From: a bacterium
GTDB lineage: Bacteria; Armatimonadota; HRBIN16
Length of the DNA: 6,604 nt
Direction of reading: 5' to 3'
Assembly (NCBI GenBank): GCA_025057335.1
Contig: JANWXG010000150.1
Location: forward strand, 1-6,604
Every line of letters begins with the position of its first letter. The first letter of the stretch is position 1. The notes under the pieces were generated by a model. That model did not search any database. It saw only the letters and a program-made list of their open reading frames with translations, and had not been told where the DNA came from. The translations under genes and the position numbers were made by a program. Below, piece by piece: positions 1-5,912 of the stretch.

Positions 1-5
1 CCGTT

Positions 6-69
6 CGGCTCACCCGAGGGTTCGCCCTCCAGGGGGCGTGTGCTGGAGGGCGAGGCTCCCGCCGAGTCG
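6..69. repeat. Pair of inverted G+C-rich intergenic repeat units
   Basis: Two 25-nt units face each other. The unit at 45-69 reads on the + strand and begins GGAGGGCGAGGCTCC. The unit at 6-30 reads on the - strand and begins GGAGGGCGA. Aligned by hand they agree at 17 of 25 positions, with the first nine identical, and 14 nt separate them. The + unit carries the core GGAGGG-N4-GCTCC that recurs three times at 4637-4743, so this looks like the same dispersed family. No transposase lies nearby and the family is not identified. The left unit touches the window edge, so the element may extend further. Confidence 0.5.
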
Positions 70-71
70 TC

Positions 72-426
72 CTCCCTTTTCATACTGAGGCGGTTTCCCC
101 ATAAAAACTCCTTAACACTCTTTCAGTAACATCGTAGCGGTTATAAAGGGATATGGGGGAGGTGCTCGCTACGCCCTCCAGCGCTTCGGCGGCGACGCCA
201 TCCACGAGATGCACTGCGACACAAAAAGCAATAGTACGCCGCCCGAGCCGACCTCTCTACAGCATCATCGCTCCAGATGATACCGCGTCACTAGCAGAGC
301 GGCAGGGCTACGGGCAGCGCGTAGACCCCTGTTGTCGTGCCCCGAATGCCCCGCAGGAGACCTACCTCTTCCCTGTAGTGTCCCACTGCCGTCTTAACCG
401 CTTGACAAAACGAGGAGGAGACGAGG
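72..426 (+). other. Gene-free leader upstream of the propeller-phosphatase gene
   Basis: No protein here could be recognised in any frame. An open frame starting at 153 overlaps the real gene out of frame and looks like noise. Contents worth noting are a -10-like TATAAA at 142-147, a short frame with coding-like base use at 116-277, a string resembling a cobalamin-riboswitch B12 box at 353-366, and CTTAACC followed by TTGACA at 393-407. If transcription starts near 154, the mRNA leader would be roughly 270 nt, long enough for a structured RNA, but no known RNA family is clearly matched. Confidence 0.4.
142..147 (+). promoter_or_regulatory. Possible -10 box (TATAAA)
   Basis: TATAAA stands out in G+C-rich surroundings and could be the -10 element for the gene starting at 427. 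No good -35 lies 16-18 bp upstream. The nearest candidate, TTAACA at 112-117, is 24 bp away, which is too far for a standard sigma-70 promoter. Treat it as tentative. Confidence 0.22.
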
Positions 427-2823
427 ATGAAAGGCAGTTTCAGGCTGTATGCAGCAGGTTTGATGCTTTTCCTGCTTGCCCCGTTGTGGGCGCAACCGAA
501 AGGGGAGTTGCCCGGCAGGAAATCCACTGGCGAAGTACTGTTGCCCAACGGCTGGCGCATCCACCCAGCGGGCGAGCAGCTGGAGATCGATGTGGGCGCG
601 CTGGGCATGGCGCTATCGCCCAGTGGCACGCGCCTCGCTGTGTTGCACTGCGGCGTGCCAGCACATTCTGTGATGCTGATTGACGCCCTCCAGCGTCGCA
701 TCCTGCACCAGCAACCGATTGCGAAAGGCTGGGTAGGCGTCTGCTGGAGCCCTGATGGCAGGCGACTGTATGTCTCTGGGGGCACCGATGACGTGGTGCG
801 TCTCTTCCGGGTGGGCGTGGCGCGCCTCATCGAGGACGGCGAGGTGTCGGTGAGGGCAGAGGGCGAGACCACCACGCAGTTTGTGGCGCAGCTGGCGGTC
901 AGCCCCGACGGCAGGTGGCTCTACGCGGCACTGATGACAGGGGACGGCGTAGCGGTGATAGACCTGCAAGAGCGCCGCATGGTGCGTCGGCTGAGCGTGC
1001 AGGGCTCGCCGTATGGCGTTGCCGTCTCGCCGGACGGCGCCCTGCTGGCGGTGAGCCGATGGGGCATGGCGTCGGTCGAGCTGTTCGATACGGGCACCTG
1101 GCAAAGCCTTGCACAGATACCTGTTGGCACTCACCCGAACGAGATGCTCTTCAGTGCGGATGGCAAGCGGCTGTACGTAGCGTGCGCGAACAACAACCGC
1201 GTGACGGTTGTCGACGTGGCGGGGCGCAAGGCGATAGAGCAGGTTAATGTCGCGTTGTCCCCGCGTGCGCCTGCGGGATCTACCCCCAACAGCCTTGCGC
1301 TCTCTCCTGACGGCAAACGGCTGTATGTCGCCAACGCCGACAACAACTGCATCGCCGTGGTGGACGTGTCGGCAGAGGAGAGCCGCGTGCTGGGGTTCAT
1401 CCCGGCAGGGTGGTACCCCGCTGCGGTGCGCGTCGCCCCAGACCACAGCACGCTCTACGTGCTGAACTCGAAGGGCGTGACCCCCCTTGCCAACCCGAAG
1501 CAAGAGTATCTGCCCCGCATCCTGCGCGGCACGGTGCAGTTTGTGCCGACGCCCGACGAGCCAACCCTGCGTCGCCACACCGCGCGCGTACGGGAGCTGA
1601 TGCCCTACCGGGACAACCTGCTCACCCGCGCGCCCTCGCGATTGCCGAAGGTTATCCCTGCGAAGGTGGGAGACCCCAGCCCCATCAAGTACGTGGTATA
1701 TATCATCAAGGAGAACCGCACCTACGACCAGGTGTTTGGCGACATCCCGGAAGGCAACGGCGACCCCAACCTGTGCCTCTTCGGGGAAGAGGTGACGCCG
1801 AACCACCACGCGCTTGCCCGCGAGTTCGTACTGCTGGACAACTTCTACGTGGACGCCGAAGTGTCAGCAGACGGGCACAACTGGTCTACTGCCGCCTACG
1901 CTACCGACTACGTGGAGAAGACCTGGCCCTACGGCTACGGCAGACACGGACACACCTACGACTACGAGGGTACCAACCCGCTCAGCCGTCCCGACGCAGG
2001 TTACATCTGGGACGCCTGTAAGCGAGCAGGAGTGAGCTATCGTTCCTACGGGGAGTTCGTGTATCAGGACGAGGATGGCTCCCTGAAGGCAGCAGTACCC
2101 TCTCTGGAAGGACACTTCAGCCCCATCTTCAGCCCATACAATCTGGACGTGCCCGATATGCAGCGTGTGCAACAGTTCCTCACAGAGTTTCGGGAGTATG
2201 AACGGCGAGGCGACCTGCCGCGCTTCATCATCCTGCGCCTGCCCAACGACCATACCTGGGGCACTCGTCCCGGCAAGCCGACGCCGCGCGCTATGGTGGC
2301 AGAGAACGACCTCGCGCTAGGCACGCTCGTGGAGGCGCTCACCCAGAGCCGATTCTGGAAGGAGATGGCTATCTTTGTGCTGGAGGACGACTCCCAAAAC
2401 GGTCCCGACCACGTGGATGCACACCGTAGCATCGCGCTGGTCATCTCGCCCTACGTGAAACGGCGCAGTGTGGACAGTACGCTGTATACCACCTGCTCCA
2501 TGCTGCGCACGATGGAGCTGATTCTGGGGCTGGAGCCGCTGAGCCAGTACGATGCTGCGGCGACACCGATGTACCGCTGCTTCACCGATAAGCCCGACTT
2601 CACGCCTTACAAGTGCCTTCCCGCACGGTGGAACCTGGACGAAAAGAACCCTGCGAACGCCTGGGGCTGGCAGGAGTCGCTGGCGATGGACCTGAGCCAG
2701 GAAGACCGCGTTGATGACCTGCTCTTCAGCGAGATTATCTGGCGGTCGGTGAAGGGAGCGGACAGTCCGATGCCTGCGCCCGTGCGCAGCATCTTCAGCC
2801 AGACGGCTTTTGGCAACAGGTGA
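427..2823 (+). CDS. Exported YncE-type beta-propeller / alkaline-phosphatase-superfamily phosphoesterase fusion
   Basis: The 798-residue product has two parts. Residues 1-22 form a signal peptide: MKGSFR, a hydrophobic run, then a likely cut after PLWA. Residues about 57-350 hold seven propeller blades with the YncE/YVTN signature; SPDGxxLYVA-type strands are at about 108, 159, 201, 243, 293 and 338, and VTVVDV/IAVVDV strands end blades 5 and 6. Residues about 420-735 form a phosphoesterase domain related to phospholipase C and acid phosphatase AcpA. ENRTYDQVFG (429-438) gives probable metal ligands E429 and N430. NDH at 607-609, ED-D-S at 653-656 and D661/H662/D664/H666 supply further probable metal or substrate ligands. 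The tail after 740 is unassigned. Substrate is unknown; phosphate-ester hydrolysis outside the cytoplasm is inferred. The start is well set: AGGAGG at 413-418 lies 8 nt upstream, and an in-frame TGA stands at 403-405. The architecture matches proteins annotated as bifunctional YncE family/alkaline phosphatase family; the role of the propeller is unproven. No frameshift or missing core motif is evident. Confidence 0.9.
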   Translation: MKGSFRLYAAGLMLFLLAPLWAQPKGELPGRKSTGEVLLPNGWRIHPAGEQLEIDVGALGMALSPSGTRLAVLHCGVPAHSVMLIDALQRRILHQQPIAKGWVGVCWSPDGRRLYVSGGTDDVVRLFRVGVARLIEDGEVSVRAEGETTTQFVAQLAVSPDGRWLYAALMTGDGVAVIDLQERRMVRRLSVQGSPYGVAVSPDGALLAVSRWGMASVELFDTGTWQSLAQIPVGTHPNEMLFSADGKRLYVACANNNRVTVVDVAGRKAIEQVNVALSPRAPAGSTPNSLALSPDGKRLYVANADNNCIAVVDVSAEESRVLGFIPAGWYPAAVRVAPDHSTLYVLNSKGVTPLANPKQEYLPRILRGTVQFVPTPDEPTLRRHTARVRELMPYRDNLLTRAPSRLPKVIPAKVGDPSPIKYVVYIIKENRTYDQVFGDIPEGNGDPNLCLFGEEVTPNHHALAREFVLLDNFYVDAEVSADGHNWSTAAYATDYVEKTWPYGYGRHGHTYDYEGTNPLSRPDAGYIWDACKRAGVSYRSYGEFVYQDEDGSLKAAVPSLEGHFSPIFSPYNLDVPDMQRVQQFLTEFREYERRGDLPRFIILRLPNDHTWGTRPGKPTPRAMVAENDLALGTLVEALTQSRFWKEMAIFVLEDDSQNGPDHVDAHRSIALVISPYVKRRSVDSTLYTTCSMLRTMELILGLEPLSQYDAAATPMYRCFTDKPDFTPYKCLPARWNLDEKNPANAWGWQESLAMDLSQEDRVDDLLFSEIIWRSVKGADSPMPAPVRSIFSQTAFGNR

Positions 2824-2854
2824 TAGGCAGCTCAGCGAAGCACTTCATCTCTTC

Positions 2855-2877
2855 TTAACATCGCTCAGGGGTATAAT
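2855..2877 (+). promoter_or_regulatory. Promoter candidate for the alkaline phosphatase gene
   Basis: A perfect TATAAT at 2872-2877 lies 38 nt before the start codon, which would give a leader of about 30 nt. TTAACA at 2855-2860 resembles a -35 but is only 11 bp away, too close for ordinary sigma-70 spacing. It may instead be an activator site. The box suggests that the alkaline phosphatase can be transcribed apart from the upstream gene, despite the 92-bp gap and shared strand. No clear terminator separates the two genes; only a weak 5-bp dyad (AGCGA/TCGCT, 2834-2838 and 2861-2865) is present. Confidence 0.5.
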
Positions 2878-2915
2878 AAGGCGATAAGATTACACAGGGT
2901 GGGGAGGGAGTATAG

Positions 2916-4418
2916 ATGGCGCTTTCCGAGCTTTCGCGGCGAGAGTTGCTGCAGGCAGGTGCAGTCGCTCTGGTCGGGAGTGGGGTGCTATGGAGAGAGG
3001 CATCGGCGCAGCAGGCGCGCCCTCGCCCTGCTCGCATCCCGAAGAACATCATCTTCATGGTCTCGGACGGCATGAGCATGGGCGTGCCCTCCGTGGCGGA
3101 GCCATTCTCGCAGATGGTTCGGGGCAAGGGGACGCAATGGTTCCGCCTGCTCCAGGATCCCGAGGCGGTCACCGGGCTGTTCGAAACCCGCTCGCTGGAC
3201 TCACTGGTCACGGATTCGTCGGCGGCAAGCAGCGCGTGGGGGAGCGGCTCTCGGGTGTTCAACGGGGCGGTGAACGTGCTCCCCGACGGCACGAAGTTGA
3301 CGCCCATTGCCCAGCTCATGCGCCAGGCGGGCAAGCGGATTGGCTTGGTGACCACCACGACAATCACCCATGCGACCCCAGCGGGGTTTGCAGCATCGCT
3401 ACCCAATCGGGATGACGAGCACATCATCGCCGAGCAGTATCTGGGCGTGGTGGATGTGTTGATGGGGGGCGGACGGCGGTTTTTCGACGCACAGTCGCGC
3501 GCCGACAAGCGCGACCTCATCGCCGAGTACCAGCGCAAGGGATACGCTTTCTGGGAGCGACGGGAGCAGGTGCGCGGGCGCGAGCGCCCCGAAAAGGTGC
3601 TGGGGCTGTTCTTCCCAGGGCACTTACCCTTCACGGTAGACCATCAGAACAGCCCCCAGTTGCGGGAGCAAGTGCCTACACTGGCAGAGATGACTCGCAA
3701 GGCACTGGAGATACTTTCCTCGTCGCCCCGAGGATTCCTCTTGCAAGTGGAAGGGGGACGGGTAGACCACGCTGCTCATGCGAACGACGCCGCCGCCATC
3801 CTCTGGGATCAGCTGGCGTTCGACGATGCTGTAGTGGTTGCTCTGGATTTCGTGCGACGCAATCCTGATACTCTGCTCGTGATTACCAGCGACCATGGCA
3901 ACTCCAACCCCGGTTTGAACGGTATGGGCGAGGAGTACCGCGACAGCGAGAAGTGTCTGGAGCGCGTGACGCGGGCGAAGGGTTCCTACGTGGCGATTCA
4001 GGAGCTGCTGCGGCGGGAGGGAACGCCGACCCCTGACCGCGTGCGCGACGCGATACGCGAGGTGACAGGCATCGAGGTCTCGCGCGAGGAGGCGGAGGTG
4101 GTTGCCAGCGTGGCGAGCGGCAAACCCGCGCCTACGCTCAACCGCGCCCACGCGAACCTGGTGGGCGTGCTGGGCGAAATCCTGTCCAACTACAACGGTA
4201 TCGCGTGGATCGGCACGCAGCATACGGGCGACTGGGTGCTGGTCACTGCACTGGGAGCGGGCAAGGAGATGTTCGCGGGCATCCGGCCGCACAAGGAGGC
4301 GTTCCATCGGATGCTCAAGCTGGTCGGCATCTCCTTCCGCAACCCCGAGATGAGTATCGAGCAGGCGAGGCGCTACCTGGCTCGTGCGCCGCGCGTGCGT
4401 CCTGAGCACTGGGTGTAG
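2916..4418 (+). CDS. Alkaline phosphatase, Tat-exported
   Basis: The 500-residue product hydrolyses phosphate monoesters by the two-zinc, one-magnesium phosphoserine mechanism. Residues 1-32 carry a twin-arginine leader: SRRELLQ (7-13), a hydrophobic stretch, then ASA before a likely cut near residue 31. Residues aligned with E. coli PhoA are D51 in MVSDG, nucleophile S101 in VTDSSAAS, T154 in THATPAGF, E279 in QVEGGRVDH, D284, H288, D326-H327 in TSDHGN, and H436 in TQHTGDW. R165 may be the phosphate-binding arginine. H152 and H285 replace the Asp and Lys of E. coli PhoA, the arrangement seen in mammalian and many other bacterial enzymes. About 109 residues separate H327 from H436, against about 42 in E. 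coli, so an extra, mostly polar and probably helical segment is inserted. The start is firm: in-frame TAG at 2913-2915 and GGGAG at 2906-2910. The folded enzyme should be exported with its metals. The neighbouring phosphatase suggests a joint role in phosphate acquisition. Confidence 0.94.
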   Translation: MALSELSRRELLQAGAVALVGSGVLWREASAQQARPRPARIPKNIIFMVSDGMSMGVPSVAEPFSQMVRGKGTQWFRLLQDPEAVTGLFETRSLDSLVTDSSAASSAWGSGSRVFNGAVNVLPDGTKLTPIAQLMRQAGKRIGLVTTTTITHATPAGFAASLPNRDDEHIIAEQYLGVVDVLMGGGRRFFDAQSRADKRDLIAEYQRKGYAFWERREQVRGRERPEKVLGLFFPGHLPFTVDHQNSPQLREQVPTLAEMTRKALEILSSSPRGFLLQVEGGRVDHAAHANDAAAILWDQLAFDDAVVVALDFVRRNPDTLLVITSDHGNSNPGLNGMGEEYRDSEKCLERVTRAKGSYVAIQELLRREGTPTPDRVRDAIREVTGIEVSREEAEVVASVASGKPAPTLNRAHANLVGVLGEILSNYNGIAWIGTQHTGDWVLVTALGAGKEMFAGIRPHKEAFHRMLKLVGISFRNPEMSIEQARRYLARAPRVRPEHWV

Positions 4419-4477
4419 CGGGAGAGCCTGCGGGCGTTCGAACGGACGGCTTCTGCTGCTAGCTGTGCGTTTAGCTC

Positions 4478-4532
4478 CCTCATCCCCTTTCCCCCTTCTC
4501 CCAAAGGGAGAAGGGGGTAGGCATGCGTGAGG
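4478..4532. repeat. Strong G+C-rich hairpin, possibly a bidirectional transcription stop
   Basis: A perfect 12-bp inverted repeat, CCCCCTTCTCCC at 4491-4502 and GGGAGAAGGGGG at 4506-4517, encloses AAA. Outer CCTCA (4478-4482) and TGAGG (4528-4532) may extend it imperfectly. It lies about 70 nt past the alkaline phosphatase stop, between convergent genes. Neither strand has the U-run of an intrinsic terminator, so it may act as an mRNA 3' barrier or be a dispersed palindromic element. Similar CCCCTTCTCCC palindromes are common between genes in several phyla. Confidence 0.6.
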
Positions 4533-4626
4533 AGGTCCACAACGTCGGCTGCTTTGTGCTCTGGTGATTGCGGATGGAAATCGGGGTTACCAAAGGTTTG
4601 CCTGCGCGGGTCGTAAAAACCTGTAA

Positions 4627-4768
4627 GGGTCACGACGGAGCGTGACCCTCCAAGAGTGTTCCCGTCGCGTCCACACACAGATTGCCTTTGGAGGGACGCG
4701 CTCCGTCGCGTCCACACACGGTCACGACGGAGCGTGACCCTCCAAGAGCGCTCCGTCGTGACCGCTCC
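4627..4768. repeat. Cluster of direct and inverted intergenic repeats
   Basis: Two identical 29-nt copies begin GGTCACGACGGAGC, at 4628-4656 and 4720-4748. Two identical 17-nt copies begin CCGTCGCGTCC and end ACACAC, at 4662-4678 and 4703-4719. The second 29-nt copy forms a perfect 14-bp inverted repeat with 4750-4763 (arms 4720-4733 and 4750-4763, 16-nt loop). Inside the first copy, GGGTCACG/CGTGACCC (4627-4634, 4641-4648) pair around 6 nt. The core GGAGGG-N4-GCTCC occurs on the - strand at 4637-4651, on the + at 4690-4704 and on the - at 4729-4743. The array sits 27 nt past the stop of the - strand GH5 gene, so it may also shape that mRNA's 3' end. It resembles dispersed palindromic repeats of the REP/MITE kind; no mobility gene is present. 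Confidence 0.75.
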
Positions 4769-4794
4769 AATTGTCACGATAGCGCAATGCGCCA

Positions 4795-5808
4795 TCACAT
4801 CGACTGCAGCAGCTGTAGCACCTCCCTGTCCAGCTTGTGCCCGCGCCAGTCCTCGTAGCGCACATCGGCGCGTCCGCTGTCCACGATGCCAAACGTGCCG
4901 ATGAAGTTCCACATCGCCCAGCCCCATCCTGCCTCTTTCCAGAGACTAAGCAGGTCGCGCAGCCACGCCAGAACGACCTTGTGGGGAGTGCGGTTGTACG
5001 CGCCGAACTCGCCCACCATCACGCCGACGCCACGACGCTCCAGCTCCTTCCAAGGCTTGTAGAGACGCTCCCAGAGGGTCTGCCTATCCCAGACGGTATT
5101 GCCCTCACGTAAGGGATAGGTCGGCTCGGGCCAGCGGTCGGATCCCTGAATCCACTCCGCCTTGTAGTGGGAGATGAGGAACGGGTCGTATCCGCGCGTC
5201 GCCCCTGCTACGTTCAAGCCATGCAGTTCCTCTATGGGGTCCCGCGCCCAGTTCAGCCCGTCGCAGATGATCAGGCGCTTAGGGTCTTGCTCGCGAATGG
5301 CTTCCACAACTCTCTCCACCACGCGGCGATGTGTTTCGGGCGTGATGTTGGCGGGCTCATTGAACAGGTTGAAGCTCACTTGCGTGTTGGGGATACCCTT
5401 GTAGCGCTTGGCAAAGTGCGCCCAGTGCTGGCAGCAGACTTTGAGCGCCTCGGCGTCGGTCCAGAGCGGCTTCGGCTCAGGCGGTGAGGCGACCGTGTAG
5501 CCCGGGGCGCGGTGGAAGTTGATGCACACGTGTATCCCATGTTTCTGCCCGTATCGCACGGCGGCGTCGATCTCTCTGAGTACCTCCTCACGAAGCTTCG
5601 TCCAGTCCGAGGGTTCGGTCCAGCACCGATAGTCCATCGGCAGGCGCACGAAATTGAAGCCTAGCTCCGCAATCCACGCGAAGTGTTTCTCCTCGAACGG
5701 ACGGTTGCTCCAGTCCAGGTGGAACTTGTCCAGTAGGTTGAACCCCCGCCACCGGGGCAGCTTTCGAGGCGAGGCTGCGGGGAGTCTGCGTTGTGCTGTC
5801 TGTGCCAT
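4795..5808 (-). CDS. Glycoside hydrolase family 5 protein, no signal peptide
   Basis: The 337-residue product is a single (beta/alpha)8-barrel retaining glycosidase of the cellulase-like GH5 family. Visible family residues, in order, are R55 in FVRLP, H99 in NFHRAPG, the general acid/base E151 in FNLFNEP, H214-Y215 in LISHY, nucleophile E267 in VMVGEFG, and W300 in WAMWNF. N-terminal RGFNLLDKF and GFNFVRLPMDY are typical of the family start. Likely substrates are beta-1,4-glucans, mannans or derived oligosaccharides; the subfamily cannot be assigned by eye. There is no hydrophobic leader, carbohydrate-binding module or linker, so it may act in the cytoplasm on imported oligosaccharides or leave by another route. 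The start is decisive: AGGAGGT (5814-5820 on the + strand) lies 5 nt upstream, and an in-frame TAA (5812-5814) precedes the ATG. It is convergent with the alkaline phosphatase and divergent from the methyltransferase, so no operon partner is visible. Confidence 0.92.
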   Translation of the reverse strand: MAQTAQRRLPAASPRKLPRWRGFNLLDKFHLDWSNRPFEEKHFAWIAELGFNFVRLPMDYRCWTEPSDWTKLREEVLREIDAAVRYGQKHGIHVCINFHRAPGYTVASPPEPKPLWTDAEALKVCCQHWAHFAKRYKGIPNTQVSFNLFNEPANITPETHRRVVERVVEAIREQDPKRLIICDGLNWARDPIEELHGLNVAGATRGYDPFLISHYKAEWIQGSDRWPEPTYPLREGNTVWDRQTLWERLYKPWKELERRGVGVMVGEFGAYNRTPHKVVLAWLRDLLSLWKEAGWGWAMWNFIGTFGIVDSGRADVRYEDWRGHKLDREVLQLLQSM

Positions 5809-5912
5809 TGTTTACCTCCTGCTTTCCTTGCACATACTGCTGGATTCTGCTTGTCCTCGCATAATCCTTCGAGAGGCGACGTCTGGACAGGATGAAGTAT
5901 TCTGGGTAAACT
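5809..5912. promoter_or_regulatory. Divergent intergenic region between GH5 and methyltransferase genes
   Basis: This 104-bp gap must hold the 5' signals of two divergent genes unless transcripts enter from elsewhere. Clear signals are limited to the GH5 ribosome site at 5814-5820. On the + strand, CATAAT (5860-5865) and TATTCT (5898-5903) could be weak -10 boxes for the methyltransferase, but neither has a convincing -35. No strong - strand promoter was found for GH5; it might lie inside the methyltransferase 5' end. Confidence 0.35.

Noticed and set aside
402..407. TTGACA, a perfect -35 hexamer
   Set aside because: A -10 with normal spacing would fall at about 425-430, on the start codon of the 427 gene, where no TATAAT-like sequence exists.
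153..683. 176-codon + strand open frame starting in the leader
   Set aside because: It overlaps the signal peptide and first blades of the 427 gene out of frame, has no ribosome site, and has low-complexity composition.
613..1809. 398-codon open frame on the - strand
   Set aside because: It lies wholly antisense to the propeller-phosphatase gene, is unusually rich in His and Arg, and shows no domain; it is a shadow of high-G+C coding DNA.
1410..2021. 203-codon + strand open frame
   Set aside because: It is an out-of-frame shadow inside the phosphoesterase domain, with Arg/Pro-rich composition and no motifs.
2855..3634. 259-codon open frame on the - strand
   Set aside because: It is antisense to the N-terminal half of the alkaline phosphatase, whose catalytic motifs prove the + frame.
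4628..4748. Two identical 29-nt repeats, as a CRISPR array
   Set aside because: There are only two copies 63 nt apart, the interval itself contains related repeats, the unit is an internal palindrome seen in both orientations, and no cas gene is present.
4782..4792. GCGC-AAT-GCGC dyad next to the GH5 stop codon
   Set aside because: A 4-bp stem without a U-run is too short to support a terminator call.
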